Assembly: GCF_004337505.1 (NCBI RefSeq)
Contig: NZ_SJZI01000008.1
Coordinates: 264,253-296,746 of the forward strand
Source of the DNA: Flaviaestuariibacter flavus
GTDB lineage: Bacteria > Bacteroidota > Bacteroidia > Chitinophagales > Chitinophagaceae
Direction: 5' to 3'
DNA length: 32,494 nucleotides
The notes under the pieces are model-generated. The model was not told the DNA's origin and did not search any database. It worked only from the letters and a program-made list of their open reading frames with translations. A program made the position numbers and the translations under genes. Positions 1-9,674 of the stretch are shown piece by piece. Position 1 is the stretch's first letter, and each line of letters starts with the position of its first letter.

Positions 1-1378
1 AGGGAAGGGGCGCACTCCCCTCCCTTGGGGAGGAGCCGGGGGTGGGTCTCTGCAAATCTATAGATTCAGCCCGGCCGGAGCGCCACTTTTCTGTTAAAGC
101 AAAAACCAAAACGCCGAGGGCGGCCATTCCAGTGCCCCAGAGGGCAAAAATGCCGGTAGAAACAAGCACGAAAAGCCAGATGCAGACCGATACGATCACC
201 GGCAGCGGGTAGAGTGGCATCTTCCAGGGCAGTGCCGCCGTTCCCTTCCGGCGGCGCAATAGCACCACTCCTACCGCCTGCGCGATAAACTGTACCAGGA
301 TCCGCATGGCCAGGATGGCAGAGATGACCTGCTTCAGCGTCAGGAAAAAAGAAAACACCAGCCCGAGCCCGATGATGAACAGGAGCGACACATAGGGAAA
401 ATCCTTAGTGGGATGCAGACGGGCGAAGGGCTTGAAAAAAGCGCCGTCTACCGCCGCGGCATAAGGCACGCGCGAGTAGCCGAGCACCACGGCAAAGAGC
501 GAGGCGAAAGCAATCCAGAGCACAAGCCCCGTAGCCACGCGGGCGGTGGCCACGCCGTAGATCTTTTCCATGAAAATGCTCACGATGAATTCGTGCTTTG
601 CCGCCTCCTGCCAGGGCAGCACGCCGGCGATGCTCCAGTTGAGCCCGAGGTAGAGCACCGCGATGCCGGCCACCGACAGGAAGATGCTACGGGGAATATT
701 GCGCCCGGGGTCGCGGATCTCGCCGCCCAGGTGGCACACGTTGTAGTAACCGAGGTAGCTGTAGATCGTTTTTACCGAAGCCGCACCCAGGGCTGTCCAG
801 AAGGCGCCGGACAGGAAGTCGCCGCCCGACACCGGGAGCGCTTCGTAGGCGACTGTCTTATGCGTGAGGCCGCCCACGATGATCCAGCCGATAGTACCGA
901 GCACGCCCACCCAGAGCAGCACCGACAGGCGGCCGACGCTCTCGATGCGCCGCCAAAGCAGGACGCCGATGAGCAGGATGACGGTGGCCGAAACGCCCTT
1001 CTGTCCGAGCTCACTCAGGGGAAACAGGTATTGCGCGTACTTGGCAAAGCCGATGGCGCCCGAAGCCACCACCAGCGGCGCCTGGAAGGAGGTTTGCCAC
1101 ACAAACAGGAAGCTCATAAGCCGCCCCCAGCGGCCCGGGTAGGCGATCCGGAGAAAGTTGTAGGAGCCGCCCGCGGCGGGATAAGCTGCCCCCAGCTCAC
1201 TCCAGATGCAGGAGTCGAGCAGGGCGATGACCGCGCCCAGCACCCAGGCCCAGATATAATAGGGACTGTTGAAAAAGCCGATCACCAGGGGAAGCGTAAC
1301 GAAAGGCCCGATACCCACCATGTCGATCATATTGATGGCGGTGGCCTGGAGCAGCGAGAGGCGGCGGTGGAGGGACAT
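1..1378 (-). CDS. APC-family amino-acid permease (3' end outside window)
   Basis: The minus frame opens at ATG 1378 and stays open to the window edge, so at least 459 codons are present and the C-terminus is missing. The translation starts MSLHRRLSLLQATAINM and continues through IDMVGIGPFVTLPLVIG, the TM1 glycine-rich signature of APC-superfamily amino-acid/polyamine transporters. About twelve hydrophobic segments follow, which is normal for the family, so this is an inner-membrane importer or exchanger. The substrate cannot be read from sequence. Family members usually end soon after the last helix, near where this frame meets a REP-like repeat at about position 49. The frame continues through that repeat (see findings), so the last 16 or so visible residues may be a read-through tail. 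A TACATTTA element 11 bp upstream is the likely promoter. Family confident, substrate unknown. Confidence 0.85.
   Translation of the reverse strand, partial: MSLHRRLSLLQATAINMIDMVGIGPFVTLPLVIGFFNSPYYIWAWVLGAVIALLDSCIWSELGAAYPAAGGSYNFLRIAYPGRWGRLMSFLFVWQTSFQAPLVVASGAIGFAKYAQYLFPLSELGQKGVSATVILLIGVLLWRRIESVGRLSVLLWVGVLGTIGWIIVGGLTHKTVAYEALPVSGGDFLSGAFWTALGAASVKTIYSYLGYYNVCHLGGEIRDPGRNIPRSIFLSVAGIAVLYLGLNWSIAGVLPWQEAAKHEFIVSIFMEKIYGVATARVATGLVLWIAFASLFAVVLGYSRVPYAAAVDGAFFKPFARLHPTKDFPYVSLLFIIGLGLVFSFFLTLKQVISAILAMRILVQFIAQAVGVVLLRRRKGTAALPWKMPLYPLPVIVSVCIWLFVLVSTGIFALWGTGMAALGVLVFALTEKWRSGRAESIDLQRPTPGSSPREGSAPLP
13..49 (-). repeat. REP-like palindrome, copy 1 (inverted)
   Basis: Read on the minus strand this is AGACCCACCCCCGGCTCC followed by a hairpin CTCCCC/GGGGAG. 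It is a diverged copy of the dispersed element seen intact at 25489-25523 and 32404-32440. It lies inside the open frame of the permease rather than after a stop codon. Confidence 0.7.
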
Positions 1379-1389
1379 ATGCAGCCCTA

Positions 1390-1397
1390 AATGTAAT
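1390..1397 (-). promoter_or_regulatory. Probable -7 element of the permease gene
   Basis: Minus-strand TACATTTA matches the Bacteroidota -7 consensus TAnnTTTG at 7 of 8 positions and lies 11 bp before ATG 1378. A TTG lies 15 bp further upstream, a short spacing for a -33 element. Confidence 0.35.
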
Positions 1398-1410
1398 GCC
1401 GTACCATTCT

Positions 1411-1528
1411 CAATGCGGTAATGTGATAATCCGGTAATGTGATAAAAGATTGTTCCGAACCGTTTCATCATCACATTTTCCTCCCTCCCACTGATTACCG
1501 CATTAACACATTACCGCATTACCGCATT
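1411..1528. repeat. Short direct repeats around GCGGTAATG / CATTACCGC
   Basis: GGTAATGTGATAA occurs at 1418-1430 and again at 1434-1446. The opposite-orientation form appears at 1496-1528 as repeated CATTACCGCATTA units. A third, degenerate cluster of the same words lies at 19825-19857. The last codons of the aminotransferase (ATG CGG TAA) are themselves part of a unit, so the repeat begins inside the coding end. Confidence 0.6.
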
Positions 1529-2802
1529 GCATAGGCGCGAATCCCCTCCACCAGCACATCCAGCTGCTTCGTGGTAGTGAATACATTCGGGGTGATGCGC
1601 ACGCCGCTGAGCCCGTTCCACTCCGTGGTGGTGCAATGCACCTTGTAGTTATTGAAAAGAAACGCGTCAAGCTCCTGCGGCTTTTTCCCTTCGAAGGAAA
1701 CAAGACCGATGGCGCAGCCCCATTTCGGATCCGTCGAAGTACCGAAGCGAATGCCGGGCAGGTCTTTCACCCGTTCCATCCAGTAGTTCTTCAGGTAGTG
1801 GAGCCGCTGCTGCTTGCGGGCGAGACCGATGCCCTCGTTGAATTCCACGGCTTTCCCCGTTGCCTGTTCGATGTAGAAGGGGCGCGTTCCAAGCGATTCG
1901 AATTTGCGGATATTGGTTTCCGTGAGTCGGTCGGTGCCGTGCAGCGGCCAGAGTTCGGCGGCCCGCTCCTTCCGCATCCAGAGTGCGCCGGTGCCGATGG
2001 GCGCGTAGGTCCATTTGTGCAGCGAGGTAACGAAGAAATCGGCGCCCAGGTCGGCGATGCGGAAGTCCAGCTGCGCAAAGGAATGAGCCCCATCCACCAG
2101 CACCAGGATGCCGCGCTTGCGCGCCTCGGCAGCGATCCGCGCCACCGGCAGCAGCTGGCCGTTCCAGTTGATCATGTGCGTGAGCAGCACCACCCTGGTG
2201 TTTGGTGTAAAGGCCTCCACGTATTGCCGCACGAGGTAAGCTTCGTCTTCCGAAGGCAGCCTGAGGTCAACCCAGTTCAGTTTGACCCCCTCGCGCTTCT
2301 CGCGCTGCTGCCAGGAGAAGACCGCGTGGTTGTAATCCTGCCGGCAAAGAACCACCTCGTCGCCGCGCCGCAGGGGCAGCCCGAAGATGACCGTATCAAG
2401 GCCTTCCGAGGTGTTGCGGTTGAAGGCGATCTCTTCGTGGTCGCAGCCCGCGAAGGCGGCAAAACTCCGGCGCAGCGGCTCGCGGCCCTGGTCCAGCTGC
2501 CGCCACATATAGAGGCTCGGTGCCTCGTTGATATAATCGAAATTCTGCTTCATGGCCTCGGCCACTACGCGCGGGCAGGGCGACACACCGCCGCTGTTCA
2601 GGTTGATGATGTTGGGGGTGCCGGTAAAGGCCTGCTGCACGTAAAACCAGAACTCCTCCTCGCCCGCCAGGTCGGCCGGTTGCACTCCTTCCGCTTCACG
2701 CAAAGCCGAATTTAGGTTGCGGCTCCAGGCCGGCTGCAGCAGCCCGGTGAACAATCCGGTAGTTAACAGGGAGGCATGGCGGAGAAAGGAGCGGCGCGAC
2801 AT
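1519..2802 (-). CDS. Tat-exported class V aminotransferase (isopenicillin-N epimerase-like)
   Basis: A 427-residue fold-type I PLP enzyme. The N-terminus MSRRSFLRHASLLTTGLFTG is a twin-arginine signal (SRRSFL followed by a hydrophobic stretch), implying export of the folded, cofactor-loaded protein to the periplasm. The PLP aspartate is in LVLVDGAH (D237) and the Schiff-base lysine in TSLHKWTYAPIGTG (K263), as in class V aminotransferases and the isopenicillin-N epimerase/cysteine-desulfurase branch. Substrate and reaction (transamination, epimerisation or desulfuration) cannot be told apart here. A good -7 element, TATTTTTG, lies 20 bp upstream of the ATG. The gene is divergent from cphA across 222 bp; a functional link is only a guess. 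Family confident, function unresolved. Confidence 0.85.
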   Translation of the reverse strand: MSRRSFLRHASLLTTGLFTGLLQPAWSRNLNSALREAEGVQPADLAGEEEFWFYVQQAFTGTPNIINLNSGGVSPCPRVVAEAMKQNFDYINEAPSLYMWRQLDQGREPLRRSFAAFAGCDHEEIAFNRNTSEGLDTVIFGLPLRRGDEVVLCRQDYNHAVFSWQQREKREGVKLNWVDLRLPSEDEAYLVRQYVEAFTPNTRVVLLTHMINWNGQLLPVARIAAEARKRGILVLVDGAHSFAQLDFRIADLGADFFVTSLHKWTYAPIGTGALWMRKERAAELWPLHGTDRLTETNIRKFESLGTRPFYIEQATGKAVEFNEGIGLARKQQRLHYLKNYWMERVKDLPGIRFGTSTDPKWGCAIGLVSFEGKKPQELDAFLFNNYKVHCTTTEWNGLSGVRITPNVFTTTKQLDVLVEGIRAYAMR

Positions 2803-2822
2803 AGTTCTGGCTGGGTTGAAGT

Positions 2823-2830
2823 CAAAAATA
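2823..2830 (-). promoter_or_regulatory. -7 element of the class V aminotransferase gene
   Basis: TATTTTTG on the minus strand is a full match to TAnnTTTG, 20 bp upstream of ATG 2802. A TTTG lies 13 bp upstream and a TTTA 23 bp upstream, so the -33 element is uncertain. Confidence 0.5.
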
Positions 2831-3024
2831 AAAAGTCAGCATTCAAAACCTTCTAAAGGAACGAGCAAGGAAAAGAAAAACTACCACACCGATGCCTCCA
2901 TTTTGTCTTTTGAATTTCGAATTGCCTGATCTCCGAATTTAAGAACACCCGCCGCACAAGGCATACCGTTTGTACAAAACCACTTTCTTATTACTTATAT
3001 TGCCCGAAACACGAATCACCTCCC

Positions 3025-5667
3025 ATGAAGATCCTTGATCTGAAAGTATTGCGCGGTCCTAATTACTGGAGCGTCCGCCGCCCCAGGCTGATCCAGATGA
3101 AACTCGATCTCGAGGAACTCGAACAGTATCCTACCAACAAGATACAGGGCTTCCGTCAACGCATCGAGGCCCTGCTGCCCTCCATGATCGAGCACCGCTG
3201 CAGCGAAGGGGTGCGCGGCGGCTTCTTCGACCGTGTGGAAGAAGGCACCTGGATGGGACACGTGGTGGAGCACATCGCCCTGGAGCTGCAAACCCTTGCC
3301 GGTATGGACTGCGGCTTCGGTCGCACGCGCGGCACCGGTGAGAAAGAAGGTGAATACTTCGTGGTGTTCAATTACGAAGAAGAAGAAGCCGGCCTCTATG
3401 CCGCCAAGGCGGCGGTGCGCGTGGCGCAGGCCCTCACCGACGGCACGCCTTACGACCTTGAAGCCGACATCCAGGCCCTGCGCGAGATCCGCGAAGACAC
3501 CCGCCTCGGGCCGTCCACCGGCGCCATCGTGGCCGAAGCAGCGAAGCGCAATATCCCCTTTATCCGGCTCAACCGGCACTCGCTGGTGCAACTTGGCTAC
3601 GGTGTGCACCAGAAGCGCATCCGGGCAACGATCGCTTCCACTACCTCCAGCATCGCGGTAGACCTTGCCGGCGATAAAGAGGATACAAAGAACCTGCTGG
3701 AAAAAGCCGAGGTTCCGGTGCCGCGCGGCACCATCGTCCGCGACGAAGAGGAGCTCCGGTCCGCCATAGGCGATATCGGCTTTCCCCTCGTGCTGAAGCC
3801 TATTGACGGCAACCACGGGAAAGGCGCCACCACCAATATCACCACCTGGGATGTTGCCGTAAAGGCACTGGAAGAGGCACAGAAATACGGACGCTCCGTC
3901 ATCTGCGAAAAATTTATCACGGGCTATGACTTCCGCCTGCTGGTGATCAACTACAAATTCATTTGCGCTGCGCGCCGCACGCCCGCGGCGGTTACCGGCG
4001 ACGGTAAAAAGACGATCCAGCAACTGATCGACGAAACGAACAGCGACCCGCGCCGCGGCTATGGCCACGAAAAAGTGCTCACCCGCATCACGGTCGACAA
4101 CTTTACCTGGAAGATGCTCCACGACAAGGGCTACACACTCGAAACGGTGCCCGCCGCGGGCGAAGAGGTGTGGCTCAAGCCCACCGCCAACCTGAGCACC
4201 GGCGGTACTTCTACGGATGTGACCGAGGAAGTGCATCCCGCCAATATATTCATGGCCGAGCGCATTGCGCGCATCATCGGCCTCGACATCTGCGGCATCG
4301 ACATCATGGCGGAAAACCTTTCCGAGCCCCTCAACGAAACCGGCGGCGCCGTGCTGGAGGTAAATGCCGCACCCGGCTTCCGCATGCACGTGGAGCCCTC
4401 CGAAGGCATCGCCCGCAACGTGGCCGAGCCGGTAGTGGATATGCTCTTCCCGCAGGGCGTCGACGGCCGCATCCCGATCATCGCCATCACCGGCACCAAC
4501 GGTAAAACCACCACCACGCGCATCACCGCGGCCATCGTGCGCGCCGCCGGCCGCAAGGTGGGCTACACCACCTCCGACGGCATCTATATCCAGAACCAGA
4601 AGATGATGGACGGCGACACCACCGGCCCCGTGTCGGCGCAGTTTGTATTGAAGGATCCCACGGTCGATTTCGCGGTGCTGGAGTGTGCCCGCGGCGGCAT
4701 CCTGCGCGGCGGCCTCGGCTTCCAGCAATGCGACGTGGCCATCGTTACCAATATCGCGGCCGACCACCTCGGGCTCGGCGGCATCAACACCGTGGAGCAG
4801 ATGGCGCGGGTGAAGCAGGTGGTGCCCGAAACGGTGTGCGAGCGCGGCTACGCCATTCTCAATGCCGACGATGATCTCGTGTTCAGAATGAAGAAGGATC
4901 TCGACTGCAACATCGGGCTTTTCTCCATGCGTGACGATAACCCGCGGGTGCTGGAGCACTGCGCACGCGGCGGCAAGGCGGCCATTTACGAAAATGGCTA
5001 CGTCACCATCATGAAGGAAAACTGGAAGGTGCGTGTGCTGCCTGTGCGCGACATCCCCATCACCTTCGGCGGCAAGGCCGTGCACAATATCGCCAACGTG
5101 CTGCCCGCGGTGCTGGCCACCTACCTGTTCAAGGCCGTCACCATCGAAGACATCCGCCACGCGCTCCGCACCTTTGAGCCCTCGAGCGTGCTCACCCCGG
5201 GCCGCCTTAATTTCTTCCACCTGCGTAAGTGCACAATCCTGGCCGATTTCGCCCACAACCCACAGGGTGTACAGCTGCTGAGAGAGTTTGTCGGCCAGCT
5301 CAACTACCCGCAAAAGATCGGCATCATCACCGGCACCGGCGACCGCCGCGACGAAGACATCCGCGAGATCGGCGTCATCGCCGCCGGCGCCTTCGACCAG
5401 ATCATCGTCCGCATGGATAAGAATCTCCGCGGGCGCACGGTTGGCAATATCGAGGAACTGCTGACGGAAGGCATCCGCTCGGTGGCCCCCGACCTCCCGG
5501 TGCAATACATTGCCGACGAAGCCGAGGCCCTCCGCACTGCCTACGACCAGTGCGCCCCCGGCGCCCTGGTTACGGCCCTGTGCGATAAAGTAGAAGCTAC
5601 GCTCGGAAAGATCAAGGCACTGCAGGAGCAGGAGGAAATGGGCACCCTCGGCCGTGCAATGGCTTAA
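3025..5667 (+). CDS. cphA: Cyanophycin synthetase
   Basis: An 880-residue enzyme that builds the storage polymer multi-L-arginyl-poly-L-aspartate from Asp, Arg and ATP in the cytoplasm. Three parts can be followed. The N-terminal domain carries the HVVEH motif (79-83) of the hydrolytic site that generates primers in some CphA1 enzymes. The ATP-grasp domain (about 200-480) has DGNHGKGATTN (261-271), DICGID (421-426) and EVNAAPGF (444-451). The Mur-ligase domain has the P-loop GTNGKTTTT (490-498) and LADFAHNP later on. Length matches full CphA1 rather than the shorter CphA2. The start matches the usual MKIL... N-terminus. No cyanophycinase or isoaspartyl dipeptidase is in the window, so degradation genes must lie elsewhere or be absent. 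It appears to be a single-gene unit. Confidence 0.95.
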   Translation: MKILDLKVLRGPNYWSVRRPRLIQMKLDLEELEQYPTNKIQGFRQRIEALLPSMIEHRCSEGVRGGFFDRVEEGTWMGHVVEHIALELQTLAGMDCGFGRTRGTGEKEGEYFVVFNYEEEEAGLYAAKAAVRVAQALTDGTPYDLEADIQALREIREDTRLGPSTGAIVAEAAKRNIPFIRLNRHSLVQLGYGVHQKRIRATIASTTSSIAVDLAGDKEDTKNLLEKAEVPVPRGTIVRDEEELRSAIGDIGFPLVLKPIDGNHGKGATTNITTWDVAVKALEEAQKYGRSVICEKFITGYDFRLLVINYKFICAARRTPAAVTGDGKKTIQQLIDETNSDPRRGYGHEKVLTRITVDNFTWKMLHDKGYTLETVPAAGEEVWLKPTANLSTGGTSTDVTEEVHPANIFMAERIARIIGLDICGIDIMAENLSEPLNETGGAVLEVNAAPGFRMHVEPSEGIARNVAEPVVDMLFPQGVDGRIPIIAITGTNGKTTTTRITAAIVRAAGRKVGYTTSDGIYIQNQKMMDGDTTGPVSAQFVLKDPTVDFAVLECARGGILRGGLGFQQCDVAIVTNIAADHLGLGGINTVEQMARVKQVVPETVCERGYAILNADDDLVFRMKKDLDCNIGLFSMRDDNPRVLEHCARGGKAAIYENGYVTIMKENWKVRVLPVRDIPITFGGKAVHNIANVLPAVLATYLFKAVTIEDIRHALRTFEPSSVLTPGRLNFFHLRKCTILADFAHNPQGVQLLREFVGQLNYPQKIGIITGTGDRRDEDIREIGVIAAGAFDQIIVRMDKNLRGRTVGNIEELLTEGIRSVAPDLPVQYIADEAEALRTAYDQCAPGALVTALCDKVEATLGKIKALQEQEEMGTLGRAMA

Positions 5668-5712
5668 CTATACCGGGGTCAATGCGTTAGCGAAATTTTT
5701 TCGAAAAAAGTT

Positions 5713-5742
5713 TTGGCCGCAACCCGAGACCCCTTATTTTTG
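5713..5742 (+). promoter_or_regulatory. Promoter of tRNA-Gln
   Basis: A TTG (5713-5715) and TATTTTTG (5735-5742) are separated by 19 bp, a near-ideal Bacteroidota housekeeping promoter. The tRNA begins 16 bp after the -7 element. No other gene lies between. Confidence 0.75.
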
Positions 5743-5758
5743 CACTCCCGTTACGGAT

Positions 5759-5829
5759 TGAGCTATGGTGTAACGGTAGCACTACAGATTTTGGTTCTGT
5801 CTGTCTAGGTTCGAATCCTAGTAGCTCAA
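5759..5829 (+). tRNA. tRNA-Gln (anticodon UUG)
   Basis: A 71-nt cloverleaf. The acceptor arms TGAGCTA (5759-5765) and TAGCTCA (5822-5828) pair fully, and A5829 is the discriminator. The anticodon arm ACAGA-TTTTGGT-TCTGT gives anticodon TTG (glutamine, CAA and by wobble CAG). The T arm contains GGTTCGAATCC. The U1-A72 pair is typical of bacterial tRNA-Gln. CCA is not encoded. Confidence 0.96.
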
Positions 5830-5834
5830 CGAAG

Positions 5835-5860
5835 AAAAGCCCCGCGATGCGGGGCTTTTT
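5835..5860 (+). terminator. Terminator of tRNA-Gln
   Basis: AAAAGCCCCGC, loop GAT, then GCGGGGCTTTTT: an 11-bp stem ending in a T-run, starting 6 bp after the tRNA. Confidence 0.85.
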
Positions 5861-5901
5861 CGTTTGATTGCGGTTCTCGGCTTAATAGTCAGAAAATTGA
5901 G

Positions 5902-5943
5902 TAATCAGAAAGGCCCCCATTTCCCTGGAGGCCTTTCTGATTA
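5902..5943 (-). terminator. Hairpin ending the nucleotide-sugar operon
   Basis: Perfect 14-bp stem TAATCAGAAAGGCC (5902-5915) and its complement (5930-5943) with a 14-nt loop, 11 bp after the rfbD stop on the minus strand. The T-tract is weak, so this may act mainly as a 3'-end stabilising hairpin. It also faces the tRNA terminator from the other side. Confidence 0.65.
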
Positions 5944-5954
5944 TCCGGTCTATC

Positions 5955-6821
5955 TTATTTGCTCTGCCTAACCTGGAGCTTTTCCAGGCAGTCGTCCAGG
6001 CACTCCTCCCAGCCACGGATGTGCAGGCCATAGGTTGTGCGGATCTTGGTCGTATCCAGCACCGACCAGGCGGGGCGCTTTGCCGGCGTCGGGTATTGAT
6101 CGGTGGTGATGGGCTGCAGCGCACAGCTGAGGCCGGCCTTGTCGCGGATGGCTTCGGCAAAACGGTACCAGGTGGTTTCACCCGCATTGCTGAAATGATA
6201 GGTGCCGGGAACCCATTTGTCGCCTGCAAGTATTTGAAGCACGGTCCGCGCCAGGTCGGCGGCATAGGTGGGACAGCCGTGCTGGTCGTTAACGATGCTG
6301 AGCGCAGGCCGCTCGCCCATGAGGCGCAGCATCGTTTTCACAAAGTTGTTGCCGTAGGAAGAAAAAACCCAGGCCGTACGCACCACGATGGCAGAGGGGT
6401 CGGCGGCAAAGCACAGCTCTTCTCCTTTCAGCTTGGAGGCACCGTATACGCCCAGTGGTCCGGTCGGGTCGTCTTCGCGGTAGGGACGCGTGCCCTGCCC
6501 GTCAAAAACGTAGTCGGTGGAAACATGAATAAAGCGCGCACCGGCAGCGGCGCAGGCGCCGGCCAGTATCCCCGTGGCGTACGCGTTGACCGCGTATGCC
6601 GTGTCGCGGTCCTGCTCGGCCTTGTCTACAGCCGTATATGCCGCGGCGTTGATGCAGGCACCGGGACGCTCGCGTTCAAAAACGGCGGCCACCTGGTGGC
6701 GGTCGGTAATATCGAGCGCATCCACCGGCAGGGCCAGGATCTCAAACTGCGGGAATTCAGAAGCTAGGGCCGTCAGCTCCGAAGAAAGCTGTCCGCCGGC
6801 ACCGGTCACGAGGATCTTCAT
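5955..6821 (-). CDS. rfbD: dTDP-4-dehydrorhamnose reductase
   Basis: A 288-residue extended short-chain dehydrogenase that reduces dTDP-4-keto-L-rhamnose to dTDP-L-rhamnose with NAD(P)H, the last rhamnose-donor step. The N-terminal MKILVTGAGGQL is the nucleotide-binding motif, STDYVFDG (101-108) is typical of RmlD, and YGASK (126-130) is the catalytic YxxxK. Length is normal. Its ATG overlaps the rfbC stop as ATGA, which indicates translational coupling. It is the last gene of the six-gene minus-strand operon. The earlier steps, RmlA and RmlB, are not encoded in this window. Confidence 0.94.
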   Translation of the reverse strand: MKILVTGAGGQLSSELTALASEFPQFEILALPVDALDITDRHQVAAVFERERPGACINAAAYTAVDKAEQDRDTAYAVNAYATGILAGACAAAGARFIHVSTDYVFDGQGTRPYREDDPTGPLGVYGASKLKGEELCFAADPSAIVVRTAWVFSSYGNNFVKTMLRLMGERPALSIVNDQHGCPTYAADLARTVLQILAGDKWVPGTYHFSNAGETTWYRFAEAIRDKAGLSCALQPITTDQYPTPAKRPAWSVLDTTKIRTTYGLHIRGWEECLDDCLEKLQVRQSK

Positions 6822-7378
6822 CCTTCAAAAATAAAGTTATGGCTTACCTCGGCGAGCAGCGGCATGGCTGCGTCGCGTTCGGAGATGATGGCTTTTGCGG
6901 GATCCACCTGCCAGTCGATGCCGAGCGCCGGGTCGTCGAAACGCACCCCGCCCTCGCTTCCCTTGCTGTACAGGTGATCGCATTTGTAGAAGAGCACCGC
7001 CACTTCCGACAGCACCGAAAAGCCGTGGGCGAAGCCGGCGGGAATGAACAGCTGCTTCTTGTTTTCGGCGGAGAGCACGATGTCGAAATGCTGCCCGTAT
7101 GTGGGCGATCCTTTCCGGATATCCACGGCCACATCGAGAATGCTGCCTTCCACCACGCGCACCAGTTTGCTCTGGGCATGCGGGTTGAGCTGGTAGTGAA
7201 GGCCGCGGATGACGCCGTAGGAAGAGCGCGACTGGTTGTCCTGCACAAAGCGCTGCGGGATGCCGTTGGCGGCAAACACGGCTTCGTTGTAGGCTTCGTA
7301 GAAGTAGCCGCGGCTGTCCTCGAACACGCGTGGCTCGATCACGATGAGACCGGGAATATCGCAGGTAAGGAAATTCAT
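6818..7378 (-). CDS. rfbC: dTDP-4-dehydrorhamnose 3,5-epimerase
   Basis: A 186-residue cupin enzyme that converts dTDP-4-keto-6-deoxyglucose to dTDP-4-keto-L-rhamnose. It has SRGYFYEAY near residue 24, GVIRGLHYQ with catalytic H61, VEGSILDVAVDIRKGSPTYG, and IPAGFAHGFSVLSE, all diagnostic of RmlC. A longer in-frame start upstream would add 47 residues lying wholly within the preceding gene and unlike any RmlC. The start at 7378 gives the family's usual MNF... beginning and normal length, and leaves a 1-bp gap to the upstream stop. It is coupled to rfbD. Confidence 0.94.
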   Translation of the reverse strand: MNFLTCDIPGLIVIEPRVFEDSRGYFYEAYNEAVFAANGIPQRFVQDNQSRSSYGVIRGLHYQLNPHAQSKLVRVVEGSILDVAVDIRKGSPTYGQHFDIVLSAENKKQLFIPAGFAHGFSVLSEVAVLFYKCDHLYSKGSEGGVRFDDPALGIDWQVDPAKAIISERDAAMPLLAEVSHNFIFEG

Positions 7379-7379
7379 C

Positions 7380-8669
<1,290 letters not shown>

Positions 8670-8687
8670 AGGTTTCGCGACGGTTTC

Positions 8688-9674
8688 TTATTTGGTTGGG
8701 GTGAATTCTTTGGGTTGCTTGGTCCACTCCTCTTTGGGGAGGTTGCGGAAATAGTCGTACGTGATCCTGAGTCCCTCGCTGCGGTGCACGCGGGGTTCCC
8801 AGCCAAGCAGTTCTTTTGCCTTGGTGATATCGGGCTTACGCTGCTTCGGATCATCCTGCGGCAGGGGCTTGTACACGATCTTCACCGCATTGCCGGTGAG
8901 CTTGAGCACTTCCTCCGCAAAGTCTTTCAGCGAGATCTCGTCGGGGTTGCCCACGTTCACGGGCAGCACGTAATCACTCAGCAGGAGGCGGTAGATGCCT
9001 TCCACGAGGTCGTCCACATAGCAGAAGGAGCGCGTTTGCGAGCCGTCGCCGAACACGGTGAGGTCTTCGCCACGCAGGGCCTGGCCGATGAATGCCGGCA
9101 GGGCGCGGCCGTCGTTGAGGCGCATCCGCGGTCCATAGGTGTTGAAGATGCGTACGATGCGCGTCTCCACGCCGTGGAAGGTGTGGTAGGCCATCGTGAT
9201 CGACTCCATATAGCGCTTCGCTTCGTCGTAAACGCCGCGCGGCCCTACCGGGTTTACGTTGCCCCAGTATTCTTCCGTCTGCGGGTGCACCAGCGGGTCG
9301 CCGTACACCTCCGAGGTGGAGGCTACCAGCATACGCGCGCCCTTGGCCTTGGCGAGGCCGAGACAATTGTGCGTGCCCATGGCGCCTACCTTGAGTGTCT
9401 GGATCGGGATCTTGAGGTAATCGATGGGCGAAGCCGGCGAGGCGAAGTGCAGGATATAATCGATGCGGCCCGGCACGTGAATAAACTTCGTTACGTCGTG
9501 GTTGTAGAACTCGAACTGCGGTAGCGGGAAGAGGTGTTCGATATTCTTCAGGTCGCCGGTGATCAGGTTGTCCATGCCCACCACCTGGTAGCCTTCCTTA
9601 ATGAAGCGGTCACAGAGGTGCGAGCCCAGGAAGCCTGCGGCTCCGGTAATGAGTACACGTTTTTGCTCCATCAT
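8688..9674 (-). CDS. UDP-glucuronate decarboxylase (UDP-xylose synthase)
   Basis: A 328-residue extended SDR enzyme that decarboxylates UDP-glucuronate to UDP-xylose via a bound 4-keto intermediate. [12 protein letters not shown] (9-20) binds [15 protein letters not shown] (75-86) and [17 protein letters not shown] (141-157, with Y149 and K153) are characteristic of Uxs rather than of dTDP-glucose dehydratase RmlB. It has no N-terminal membrane extension, unlike animal UXS. The ATG overlaps the ugd stop as TGATG, and a second ATG follows at once. Placement directly after ugd, which makes its substrate, supports the call. Confidence 0.9.
   Translation of the reverse strand: MMEQKRVLITGAAGFLGSHLCDRFIKEGYQVVGMDNLITGDLKNIEHLFPLPQFEFYNHDVTKFIHVPGRIDYILHFASPASPIDYLKIPIQTLKVGAMGTHNCLGLAKAKGARMLVASTSEVYGDPLVHPQTEEYWGNVNPVGPRGVYDEAKRYMESITMAYHTFHGVETRIVRIFNTYGPRMRLNDGRALPAFIGQALRGEDLTVFGDGSQTRSFCYVDDLVEGIYRLLLSDYVLPVNVGNPDEISLKDFAEEVLKLTGNAVKIVYKPLPQDDPKQRKPDITKAKELLGWEPRVHRSEGLRITYDYFRNLPKEEWTKQPKEFTPTK

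Noticed and set aside
413..1390. 325-codon plus-strand frame over the permease
   Set aside because: The minus frame gives a continuous membrane transporter with family motifs; the plus frame gives a His/Asp-rich sequence without any domain.
3016..5505. 829-codon open frame antisense to cphA
   Set aside because: It mirrors the high-GC codon pattern of cphA, has no recognisable domain and is fully covered by an unmistakable gene on the other strand. Similar long antisense frames at 18171-19427, 26343-27569 and 30453-32411 are rejected for the same reason.
8688..9674. dTDP-glucose 4,6-dehydratase (rfbB) to complete the rhamnose pathway
   Set aside because: The [17 protein letters not shown] block and its position after ugd identify a UDP-glucuronate decarboxylase instead.
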